A stretch of 37,459 nucleotides of DNA, from contig CAMAVA010000012.1 in NCBI GenBank assembly GCA_945861515.1, positions 1 to 37,459 of the forward strand, read 5' to 3'. Under the pieces are notes generated by a model that saw nothing but the letters and a program-made list of their open reading frames with translations, had not been told where the DNA came from and made no database searches. The stretch is from Brevundimonas vancanneytii (GTDB lineage: Bacteria; Pseudomonadota; Alphaproteobacteria; Caulobacterales; Caulobacteraceae). This document shows, piece after piece, positions 29,443-37,459 of this stretch; the first letter of the stretch is position 1; each line of letters opens with the position of its first letter. Both the position numbers and the translations under genes were made by a program.

Positions 29443-30072
29443 TCAACCGCGCTGGGCCACCAGGCCAGCCGCCAGAATCAGCAAGCAGCCGACCGCATAG
29501 CGAAACCCCTTGCGGAAGGCCGGCCGGGTCATCCGGTTGGCCAGCGCCGCGCCGCCCAGCCCGTAGCTGGTCATGGTGATGACATCCATGCCGATGGTGG
29601 CCAGGGCACAGAAGGCCAGTTGGGGCGGCAGGGCCAGTTTCGGGTCCAGGAAGGGCGGAAGCACGGCGGTGAAGAACAGCAACGCCTTGGGATTGGCCAG
29701 TTGCACCGCGAACCCGTCCCGAAAGGCCGAGGTCTGGATGTGGGTCTCCGGCGCTTCCGCATCGGGAGCATTGGTCCAGCCCGCCCGGATCGAGCTGAAG
29801 CCCAGCCAGGCCAGATAGAGGGCGCCGCCGATGGCCAGCAGGTGGAAGATCTGCGGAAAGGCTGTGACCAGGGCCCCAAGGCCCAGGGCCGCCCCGCCAA
29901 ACCACACCAGGGTCGCGCAGTTCATCCCCAGCACCGCCAGAAGCACGGCACGCCTGCCCCGGCGCATGCCGGTGGCGATGGCGAACAGGTTGGCCGGTCC
30001 CGGCGTCATGGCCATGACGGTCATGGTCGCCAGGAAGGTCCCGTAGAGGGCCGGATTGACGGGCAGGGTCAC
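29443..30072 (-). CDS. LysE/RhtB-family translocator
   Basis: MTVMAMTPGPANLFAIATGMRRGRRAVLLAVLGMNCATLVW; RDGFAVQLANPKALLFFTAVLPPFLDP. Confidence 0.93.
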   Translation of the reverse strand: MTLPVNPALYGTFLATMTVMAMTPGPANLFAIATGMRRGRRAVLLAVLGMNCATLVWFGGAALGLGALVTAFPQIFHLLAIGGALYLAWLGFSSIRAGWTNAPDAEAPETHIQTSAFRDGFAVQLANPKALLFFTAVLPPFLDPKLALPPQLAFCALATIGMDVITMTSYGLGGAALANRMTRPAFRKGFRYAVGCLLILAAGLVAQRG

Positions 30073-30079
30073 GATGCCG

Positions 30080-31129
30080 CTACAGCCCCAGCCGCCGGGC
30101 GCGGCCGGCGATGGTCAGGGCCAGCCGCTCGGCGATCAGCCGGTCGGGCGATCCGGTCTGCTTGCAGGCCCGGTCGGCGGCCAGAATCTCTGGCTGCAAG
30201 GCGTCGATCTGGTCCAGAGACCAGGCCCGGGCCTGCCGCAGGAACTCCCGCTCGTTCTTCCAGAAGACGCCGGAGGCCTTGGCAGCCTCCGCCAGACCAG
30301 CCCCGCTGGCCTGTAGGGTCAGGGCCTTGCGCAGCCTGGCCAGATGCATCCCCATGGCCCGCACCGCCGGAGGGCCAGCCTCGCCTTCGGCCGCCGCCCG
30401 GGCCAGGCCCGCCTGGGCGGCGGCAAGCCGGCCGCCAAAGGCGTCATTGGCCGCGTCGGACAGGGAGGCTTCGGGTTCCACCCCCAGAAAATCCTGCAGG
30501 TCTGCGGCGGTGGCCACCCGGCCGCTGCCCGGGCCGATCCACAGAATCAGCCGCTCGATCTCCTGCCGCGCCACCCCGCGCTCCTTGGGCAGCCGGGCCG
30601 TGAAGACATCCAGGCCGGCGGCGTCCAGCCCGACCTTGTCGGCGGCCAGGGCTTCCCGGGTCATCCTGGCGATATCGCCCTGTTCGTCCTCGTAGCAGGG
30701 CACCACGGCGCAGCCGGCAGCCTTTTCTCCGGCCTTGCGCAGGGCCGAGTCCCGGCCAAGCGCCCCGGCCTCGATCAGGAAGAAGGCATCGGGATTGAGC
30801 CTGCCCTCGGCATGCTGGACCAGGGCTTCCGCAGCCGTCCTGTCCGGCGCCGCCCGCTCGCCGGTCAGCCGCAGCCGCACCAGCCGCCGGCCGCCCATCA
30901 TGGACAGGGCGGTCAGTTCCTCTTCGAGACGGCCCGGCTGGTCCAGATCGGTCTCGGTCAGCATGGCGACATTGAAGGGATCATTCAGGTCCGGGGTAAT
31001 GACCCGGGCCAGGGCGTCTGCCCGCTCCCGCACCCCGCCCCGGTCCTTGCCATGCAGCAGCACCGCCCGCACGCCGGCCGGCGGACTCTTGAGCAGGCGT
31101 TCGACCTCGGGGCGCTTGGAGACAATCAT
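30080..31129 (-). CDS. holA: DNA polymerase III subunit delta
   Basis: MIVSKRPEVERLLKSPPAGVRAVLLHGKDRGGVRERADAL; DPFNVAMLTETDL; RLVRLR; length and domain layout of HolA. Confidence 0.93.
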   Translation of the reverse strand: MIVSKRPEVERLLKSPPAGVRAVLLHGKDRGGVRERADALARVITPDLNDPFNVAMLTETDLDQPGRLEEELTALSMMGGRRLVRLRLTGERAAPDRTAAEALVQHAEGRLNPDAFFLIEAGALGRDSALRKAGEKAAGCAVVPCYEDEQGDIARMTREALAADKVGLDAAGLDVFTARLPKERGVARQEIERLILWIGPGSGRVATAADLQDFLGVEPEASLSDAANDAFGGRLAAAQAGLARAAAEGEAGPPAVRAMGMHLARLRKALTLQASGAGLAEAAKASGVFWKNEREFLRQARAWSLDQIDALQPEILAADRACKQTGSPDRLIAERLALTIAGRARRLGL

Positions 31130-31141
31130 CGGACAGCCAGT

Positions 31142-31789
31142 CTAGGGTGCGTCGGACGGGCTGGCCACGGCGCCGGCATCGCGGCCGGGCGTGAACGGCG
31201 AACTGTATCCCAGATAGGCGCGTCCCAGCCGCACCAGTTCGTCCTCGAAGGCCTGGCTGGCCAGAAAGGGCGCAGTCTCCATGACCGCCGCCCGCATGGC
31301 GCCATGCACGGCCCGTGACAGGACAAAGGCCTGGATTTCCGTCAAACGCGCTCCGGAGGCCGTGACGGGCCAGGCGAGGGGTTCGAAACCGGTCGTCAGG
31401 GCCTCGGGATCGCTTTCCTCCAGCAGGACCCTGACCGCTGCCCGACGGGCCCGCCCACGTCCGTCGAAGGCCGCTAGAAAGGCCCGGATCGCCGCCCGGT
31501 CCCGCGCCAGGCCGGCTGTGGGGTTCCTCAGGGCCCCGGCGACTTCTGCGTCGACCCGGGCCTTTTCCCGTTGCGCCAGGGCCAGAAGGATCGCCCGCTT
31601 GTCCGGGAAATAGCGGTACAGGGCGCCGATACTGACCCCGGCCCTCGCCGCTACGGCATTGGTGTTGAATCCGGCCTCACCGTGAAGCTCCAGAATCTGA
31701 GTTGCCGCCTCCAGAATCGCCTCGACGGAAAAGCGCGAGCGATCCTGTCTGGGCGCAGACCGCAGGCCGGCCGGGGAATTTCGGGTCAT
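31142..31789 (-). CDS. TetR/AcrR-family transcriptional regulator
   Basis: RSRFSVEAILEAATQILELHGEAGFNTNAVAARAGVSIGALYRYFPDKRAILLALAQRE. Confidence 0.94.
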   Translation of the reverse strand: MTRNSPAGLRSAPRQDRSRFSVEAILEAATQILELHGEAGFNTNAVAARAGVSIGALYRYFPDKRAILLALAQREKARVDAEVAGALRNPTAGLARDRAAIRAFLAAFDGRGRARRAAVRVLLEESDPEALTTGFEPLAWPVTASGARLTEIQAFVLSRAVHGAMRAAVMETAPFLASQAFEDELVRLGRAYLGYSSPFTPGRDAGAVASPSDAP

Positions 31790-31880
31790 GTGCGCCTTCT
31801 TGCCTGCGGGGGTCGAAACCCGAGTACCAGAAAACGAGCTTTCCTCACATTCTGTCAGCCTGTTTTCGCCGGAGCCGCTG

Positions 31881-32309
31881 ATGACCTGGGCCACGCAACG
31901 CCTCGACGCCCTGATCGCCGGCGCCGCCACCCCGCCGCCGGTGGTCAGTCAACTGAAACTGGGACTGCTGGACAGCTGGAGACCGGGCTGGATCCGCAAG
32001 ACCTGGACCCCGTCCCCCGGCCTGGAAAATGGCGATGGAACCCTGTTTGGCGGCTATCTGGCCGCCCTGGCGGACCAGAGCCTGGCCTTTGCCGCCATGA
32101 CGGTCATTGACGGCGCCTCAGGGTTTCGAACCCTGAACCTGCAGGTCAACTACATCCGGGTCACAGGGGTCGTCGCCCTGACCATAGAGGCGCGGGTCAT
32201 CGCCCAGACCCGGCAGGTCATCACGGTGCGGGCCAGCTTCCACGGACCGGAAGACCGGTTGGTCGCCGAGGCGACCGCCCAGCAGTTCATTCTGCCCCTG
32301 GCGGGCTGA
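31881..32309 (+). CDS. PaaI-type/hotdog-fold thioesterase
   Basis: NGDGTLFGGYLAALADQSLAFAAMTVID...FRTLNLQVNYIRVTGVVALTIEARVIAQTRQVITVRASF; divergent from TetR gene. Confidence 0.85.
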   Translation: MTWATQRLDALIAGAATPPPVVSQLKLGLLDSWRPGWIRKTWTPSPGLENGDGTLFGGYLAALADQSLAFAAMTVIDGASGFRTLNLQVNYIRVTGVVALTIEARVIAQTRQVITVRASFHGPEDRLVAEATAQQFILPLAG

Positions 32310-32816
32310 TCAGCCCTGCTTGAGCATCCAGACCGCCAGATCGATCTGGATCTTGCGGGCCAGTTCGTCCGCCACCTTCTGTTCGGCGTCCTGCTGGGCG
32401 GCAATGGCGGCATAGGGCTGGTCTGCCCGGTCGAAGGTCACCTCGGAGCGGCTGACGCCCTTCAGCGCCACGGTCCCGTCGGCTTTTGAGGTCAGGCTCC
32501 ATTCGGCGGTCACGACATACTCGTATCGGCTGGCCACGCCGTCCGATCGCCGGCCCCGGGCTATGCGGCTTTCCTTGAGCCCCACTTCCAGTCGCCACCG
32601 GGGGGCAATGGTCGGGTCATGGGCCAGGGCGTCATCCAGGGCCTCCCGCAACAGGGCCCCGGAGCGGCCCTCCGGCGACAGGGTCTCGATGGCCGAAAGG
32701 CCCGGCGCGACGCCTGGAGCCGCATAGAGCGGGGTAAAGCCGCAGCCGCCCAGCATCAGCAGGCCAAGCCCGGCGAGAAGGCCAAGCAGGGAAAGGCGGC
32801 CGGCAGGTCTGGACAT
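32310..32816 (-). CDS. lptE: LPS-assembly lipoprotein LptE
   Basis: Lipobox LMLGGCGFTPLYA; position directly downstream of leuS. Confidence 0.9.
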   Translation of the reverse strand: MSRPAGRLSLLGLLAGLGLLMLGGCGFTPLYAAPGVAPGLSAIETLSPEGRSGALLREALDDALAHDPTIAPRWRLEVGLKESRIARGRRSDGVASRYEYVVTAEWSLTSKADGTVALKGVSRSEVTFDRADQPYAAIAAQQDAEQKVADELARKIQIDLAVWMLKQG

Positions 32817-32818
32817 GA

Positions 32819-35410
32819 TCAGTTGGCCACGATGTTGATGATGCGGTCCTGGACCACGATCACCTTGCGAACGACAAGGCCGGCAAGGTGGACCGAAACG
32901 CCCGGGTCCGCCAGAGCCAGGGCGCGGACAGACGCCTCGTCGGCGCCCTTGGCGGTCGTCACCTCGCCCCGCCGCTTGCCATTGATCTGCACCGGCAGCA
33001 CCGCCGTGCTGTCAGTCGCCAGGGCCGGATCGGCCTTGGGCCAGGGGGCATTGACCACCATGCCGTCCGCCCCCAGCCTCTGCCAGCAGGCCTCGGCCAG
33101 ATGCGGCGTAAAGGGCGCGATCAGCCGGGCCAGGACGTCCAGGGCCTCGGCCCGGGCGGCAAGGACGGCGTCGGAAGCCCCCGACGCCGGAGCTGCCCTC
33201 AGAATGTTCAGGAACTCGTAGAGCCGCGCCACCCCGCTGTTGAAGCGGAAGTTCTCGATGGAGTCGGACACCCAGCCGATCAGCTTGTGGGTCGCCCGGC
33301 GCAGGTCCAGGGCCGGGCCGCTGTCGGCCATGGCCAGGGCCGGCGCAGGCCCTTCCGGCTGGCTGTCGAACTCGGCCCAGACCCGGTGGACGAACCGGTT
33401 GGCGCCCTCGACACCCCCGGTGGTCCACTGCACGTCCCGCTCGGGCGGGCTGTCGGACATGACAAACAGCCGGGCGGCATCCACGCCATAGGCCTCGAAG
33501 ATATCCTCCGGGGCCACGACGTTCTTCTTGGATTTCGACATCTTCTCGATATCGCCCAGGGTCAGGGCCTCGCCGGTCTCCTTCAGCCGGGCGATCCGCA
33601 CCCCGGCCTCGGTCTCGAACTGCACGCCGGACGGTTCGACCCAGTCGCCATTCTGGCGGCGATAGGTCTCGTGGGTGACCATGCCTTGCGTGAACAGCCC
33701 GGCAAAGGGCTCCTCGACGGACAGCATGCCCTCGTCCTTCAGGGCCCTTGTGATGAACCGGGCATAAAGCAGATGCAGGATCGCGTGCTCGATGCCGCCG
33801 ATATACTGGTCCACCGGCAGCCAGCGGTCGGCGGCGGCCTTGTTGATGGGCTCGGACGAGGTCGGATCCGCGAACCGGGCAAAATACCAGCTGGAATCCA
33901 TGAAGGTGTCCAGGGTGTCCGTCTCCCGCTCGGCCTCGCCGCCACAGGTCGGACAGGCGACAAACCGCCAGGTCGGATGATGCAACAGGGGACTGCCCGG
34001 CCGGTCAAAGGTCACATCATCGGGCAGGACCACGGGCAGACTGTCATCCGGCGCCGGGACCAGGCCGCAGGTCTTGCAATGGATCACCGGGATCGGACAG
34101 CCCCAATAGCGCTGCCGCGATATGCCCCAGTCGCGAAGGCGATAGACCACCGCCCCCTCGCCCTGGTCCTGGGCCTCGATCTTCTCGATGGCCGCAGCCT
34201 TGGCCGCCTCCACCGTCAGTCCGTCCAGGAAGCCGGAATTGAAGATCCGGCCAGGGCCGACATAGGCCTCTGCCCCGACCGTGAAACTGGCTGGATCGGC
34301 GTCAGCGGGCAGGACCACCGGCCTGACCGGCAGGCCATACTTGCGGGCAAAGTCCAGATCCCGCTGGTCATGGGCCGGACAGCCGAAGATCGCGCCGGTC
34401 CCGTAGTCCATCAGCACGAAGTTGCCGATCCAGACCGGCAGCCGCCAGTCGGGGTCAAAGGGGTGGGTCACCTCGATGCCCGTATCCAGGCCCAGCTTCT
34501 CCGCACCCTCGATCTCGGCCTCGCTGGTCCCGCCACGCCGGCATTCGGCGATGAAGGCCGCGACCTTCGGGTCGGCGGCGGCCAGCCGCTCGGCCAGGGG
34601 ATGGTCCGGCGCAATGGCCAGGAAACTGGCGCCGAACAGGGTGTCCGGCCGGGTCGTATAGACTTCCAGCCCTTCGCCCAGGCCGGCAGGCGCGGCGCCG
34701 GCATAGCGGAAGGTCAGTCGCAGGCCCCTGGACCGGCCGATCCAGTTTTCCTGCATCAGCCGCACCTTGTCCGGCCAGCGATCCAAGGTGGTCAGGCCCT
34801 CCAGCAGGGCGTCGGCATAGTCGGTGATTCGTAGGAACCACTGGGTCAGCTTGCGCTTCTCGACGGTCGCGCCGGACCGCCAGCCCTTGCCGTCGATCAC
34901 CTGTTCATTGGCCAGGACCGTCATGTCGACCGGGTCCCAGTTGACCGTGGCCTCCTTGCGATAGACCAGCCCGCGCTGCAGCAGCTTGAGGAACCAGCGC
35001 TGCTGCTGGCCGTAGTATTCGGGATCGCATGTGGCGAATTCCCGGGACCAGTCGATCCCCAGGCCCAGGGCCTTCAGCTGCTCGCGCATGGCGGCGATAT
35101 TGTCATAGGTCCAGGCCCGCGGGCTGACGCCCCGCTCCATGGCGGCATTTTCGGCCGGCAGACCAAAGGCGTCCCAGCCCATGGGGTGCAGGACGGCAAA
35201 TCCCTGCGCCCGCTTGTAGCGACCCACCACATCGCCCATGGCGTAGTTGCGGACGTGACCCATGTGGATGCGCCCCGACGGGTACGGGAACATTTCCAGC
35301 ATGTAGTATTTCGGCCGGCCGTCGTCGTCATTCGACGTCCGGAATACATCTGCCTCAGCCCAGGCCTTGCGCCAGTGGGGTTCGACATCCTTGGGATTAT
35401 AGCGAGCCAT
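32819..35410 (-). CDS. leuS: Leucyl-tRNA synthetase
   Basis: [86 protein letters not shown]. Confidence 0.98.
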   Translation of the reverse strand: MARYNPKDVEPHWRKAWAEADVFRTSNDDDGRPKYYMLEMFPYPSGRIHMGHVRNYAMGDVVGRYKRAQGFAVLHPMGWDAFGLPAENAAMERGVSPRAWTYDNIAAMREQLKALGLGIDWSREFATCDPEYYGQQQRWFLKLLQRGLVYRKEATVNWDPVDMTVLANEQVIDGKGWRSGATVEKRKLTQWFLRITDYADALLEGLTTLDRWPDKVRLMQENWIGRSRGLRLTFRYAGAAPAGLGEGLEVYTTRPDTLFGASFLAIAPDHPLAERLAAADPKVAAFIAECRRGGTSEAEIEGAEKLGLDTGIEVTHPFDPDWRLPVWIGNFVLMDYGTGAIFGCPAHDQRDLDFARKYGLPVRPVVLPADADPASFTVGAEAYVGPGRIFNSGFLDGLTVEAAKAAAIEKIEAQDQGEGAVVYRLRDWGISRQRYWGCPIPVIHCKTCGLVPAPDDSLPVVLPDDVTFDRPGSPLLHHPTWRFVACPTCGGEAERETDTLDTFMDSSWYFARFADPTSSEPINKAAADRWLPVDQYIGGIEHAILHLLYARFITRALKDEGMLSVEEPFAGLFTQGMVTHETYRRQNGDWVEPSGVQFETEAGVRIARLKETGEALTLGDIEKMSKSKKNVVAPEDIFEAYGVDAARLFVMSDSPPERDVQWTTGGVEGANRFVHRVWAEFDSQPEGPAPALAMADSGPALDLRRATHKLIGWVSDSIENFRFNSGVARLYEFLNILRAAPASGASDAVLAARAEALDVLARLIAPFTPHLAEACWQRLGADGMVVNAPWPKADPALATDSTAVLPVQINGKRRGEVTTAKGADEASVRALALADPGVSVHLAGLVVRKVIVVQDRIINIVAN

Positions 35411-35517
35411 GCACCGGGTCATAAGGCCGGCCCGTCGCCGCCGCAATCGGCCGATGGCCGATCAGGCCCCGGGCGCAGTCGGGAAATTCGGGATCAGATG
35501 CGGCCGGAACCGCCGAT

Positions 35518-35542
35518 CGGGACCGGGGATCGCCCGGTCCCG
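35518..35542. terminator. Perfect 10-bp stem, 5-nt loop (CGGGACCGGG-GATCG-CCCGGTCCCG) between DUF3576 gene and leuS
   Basis: Inverted repeat read directly; no U tract, so terminator function is uncertain. Confidence 0.5.
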
Positions 35543-35550
35543 TCTAGAGG

Positions 35551-36021
35551 CTATTCCGTGACATTGGCCAGGCGCAGCTTGCGCGCCCGGTCGAGGATGG
35601 TGTTTTCCATGTCGATCTCGGTCTGGGCCGAGGCCGGGGCGTCAACCCAGACGCCGCCGCTGGCAATCTGCTTGAACACCGAGACATTCAGGCCATCGGC
35701 CCGCAAGCGGGTGTCCAGGATATAGACCGTCACCTTGAACCGCTCGTCCGGCTTGGCCGGGTCGGCATACCAGTCCGTGATCACCACGCCGCCGTAAGGG
35801 TCCGCCGAAGCCAGCGGCATGAACTTCACCACATCCAGGGCAGCGCGCCAGAGATAGCTGTTGACGCCGATCTCGCTGGCCGTCGCGACCGGGGGGCTGC
35901 CGCTGCCGAACAGTTTCAGTCCGCCGCCGTCCGACGTGGCCGATGTCGTGCCACAGGCCGAAAGACTGGCCGCCATGGCGGCTGCCAGACCCAGATAAAT
36001 TGCCCCGCGCGCAATCCGCAT
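35551..36021 (-). CDS. DUF3576-family lipoprotein
   Basis: MRIARGAIYLGLAAAMAASLSACGTTSA; IGVNSYLWRAALDVVKFMPLASADPYGGVVITDWYADPAKPDERFKVTVYILDTRLRADGLNVSVFKQ. Confidence 0.92.
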   Translation of the reverse strand: MRIARGAIYLGLAAAMAASLSACGTTSATSDGGGLKLFGSGSPPVATASEIGVNSYLWRAALDVVKFMPLASADPYGGVVITDWYADPAKPDERFKVTVYILDTRLRADGLNVSVFKQIASGGVWVDAPASAQTEIDMENTILDRARKLRLANVTE

Positions 36022-36262
36022 GCTGTATCGCTCCAACGCTGCTCCGCCCCCGGGCCGCACCGTCCGTCTACAGCATGAGGATCGTGGCTCCAATGAGGAA
36101 TCTCGTGGCCTTCTCGCCACAGGCGAGCCGTGAATCGACTCCTGTAAGATCAGGCTGATTGACCCTGGGCGGGTGGCGTCGCTTATATCGCTTGTCAGGG
36201 TTGGTTTCCTGCCCCCTTTTCGGGGGTCGGAGACGGATCCCCAGGGGGAAGGTTGGGAGCGC

Positions 36263-36664
36263 ATGTCTCGCGCGCGTGTCTTTGCAATGGTTGCCTTGCT
36301 GTCCCTGGTCGGGTCGGTGGGGGTGGCGCACGCCCAGAGTGCGCCCAAGGCCAAACCCTCGGACGCCTTCCGCGTGCGCGGCGAATTTGATATCCGCGAC
36401 CGTCTCGGCTCGGATCGGTCCGAGCGCAGCCTGCAGTTTGACGCCAAGGCCGGCAAATGGGGCGTCAAGGTCGGACTCGGCGCACCGCTGGGTCGTGAGG
36501 CCGACGCCAAGGACCTGGAAGCCGGCGCCTATTTCCGCGTGACCCCGTCCCTGAGGGTTGGCGGCGCCCTGGGTGTCGCTTCGGAACGGGACAACCCCGT
36601 TCGTCGCCCCGGCCAGAAAGACGAGGCGCCCCGCGTCCGTCTGGAAACCACCTTCAAGTTCTAG
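36263..36664 (+). CDS. ntrZ: NtrZ-family periplasmic regulatory protein
   Basis: Signal peptide MSRARVFAMVALLSLVGSVGVAHAQ; RVRGEFDIRDRLGSDRSERSLQFDAKAGKWGVKVGLGAPLGREADAKDLEAGAYFRVTPSLRVGGALGVAS. Confidence 0.85.
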   Translation: MSRARVFAMVALLSLVGSVGVAHAQSAPKAKPSDAFRVRGEFDIRDRLGSDRSERSLQFDAKAGKWGVKVGLGAPLGREADAKDLEAGAYFRVTPSLRVGGALGVASERDNPVRRPGQKDEAPRVRLETTFKF

Positions 36665-36760
36665 GCTTGATCGGCCCTGAAGCACCGGGTCAGGGTTCTC
36701 AAAGACATCTCGCTCCAGGCGGTCTTTTGATTCCGGCCACCGGTCCGGCCGGCAGGAGCC

Positions 36761-37459
36761 CTATGCCCAACCTGCCAGGACCGCCCTGATCGCCGTCACG
36801 GTGGCGAGGGGCTGGTCGATCATGACGTGATGATCGGCGTCCGGGATCGAGAACTTGAGGATGTCGTCCGGCAGTTCCTTGAGCATGTAGCCAAGGGTTT
36901 CCGGCCCCATCAGCCTCGAGCGTTCTCCCCAGACCAGGGCCAGGGGGCATTTTACATGGCTGAGCAACGCGCCCAGCGGCGGCATGGTGAAGTTGCTCCA
37001 GAGCTCAGGGTCGAACTTCCAGGTCAGGCCCTGACCGGACCCATCCTCCATCGGGGCGGGCCGCAGGGCCAGCCTGGCGATATGGTCGGCGATATAGAGG
37101 TTCTCGCAGGTCTGGGGCGGCGCCAGGCGAAACCGGGCCAGGGCGCTGGTCATGTCTGGATAGACCCGGTTGGGACGTTGCCGGCGCGGCGGACCGTTCC
37201 ATTGCCGCTCCGGCGGGTGGATGGAGGAATCCAGCATTACCACGCCCTTCATCCGTTCCGGATGATGCACCGCGCAATAGAGGGTGGGAAAACCGCCAAA
37301 GCTGTGCCCAACCACCACAGCCTTCTGGCCATCGGCCTCCAGCTGGGCCGCCGCGATGGCCGCAAAGATCTCCTCGGCGAACAGGTCGGCGTCATAGGCC
37401 GGCCGCCAGTCCGAATCGCCCATGCCTGACCAGCTGATCGCTGCAACCCGGTGATCCCC
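36761..37459 (-). CDS. Alpha/beta hydrolase (N-terminus outside window)
   Basis: Frame open to window end (GDHRVAAISWSGMGDSDWRPAYD); nucleophile elbow VVVGHSFGGFPTLY; C-terminal DADHHVMIDQP. Confidence 0.93.
   Translation of the reverse strand, partial: GDHRVAAISWSGMGDSDWRPAYDADLFAEEIFAAIAAAQLEADGQKAVVVGHSFGGFPTLYCAVHHPERMKGVVMLDSSIHPPERQWNGPPRRQRPNRVYPDMTSALARFRLAPPQTCENLYIADHIARLALRPAPMEDGSGQGLTWKFDPELWSNFTMPPLGALLSHVKCPLALVWGERSRLMGPETLGYMLKELPDDILKFSIPDADHHVMIDQPLATVTAIRAVLAGWA

Noticed and set aside
28672-30603. 643-aa plus-strand ORF
   Set aside because: Antisense to the lipoprotein, LysE and holA genes; no recognisable domain; composition typical of a shadow frame.
32888-34834. 648-aa plus-strand ORF opposite leuS
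   Set aside because: Shadow frame of leuS; leuS has full catalytic motifs.

Overview
High-GC alphaproteobacterial chromosomal window whose gene content and order look like Caulobacteraceae (Caulobacter/Phenylobacterium-like; this is inference from recognised proteins, no search was run). It is mostly ordinary chromosome: the 3' end of polA, an MltB-type transglycosylase, a hybrid histidine kinase, rpmJ (missing from the ORF track), gapR, a GMC oxidoreductase, a ccmABCDG cytochrome c maturation cluster, acnA, an SDR, a Bax-inhibitor-1 family protein, a tesA/ABC-exporter locus, thpR, holA, lptE, leuS, a DUF3576 lipoprotein, ntrZ and an alpha/beta hydrolase cut by the window end. I saw no phage, CRISPR array, rRNA, tRNA or obvious defence island. 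The most interesting non-coding signal is on the minus strand at 21370-21641: a short ORF, a long rod-like imperfect hairpin (about 25 bp of stem, with a wobble pair favouring the minus strand), then a canonical 12-bp intrinsic terminator with a U tract. It lies about 100 nt upstream of an SDR gene and could be a small RNA/small-protein gene or an attenuator-like leader. Other points worth a second look: a MITE-like repeat next to polA and an inverted copy flanking a solitary Phd-family antitoxin; a composite palindromic repeat at 20331-20500; a probable CTG-started ORF downstream of ccmG; a Spy/CpxP-like gene inside the ccm cluster; a TetR/thioesterase module inserted between lptE and holA; and an orphan secreted-like ORF at 28056.
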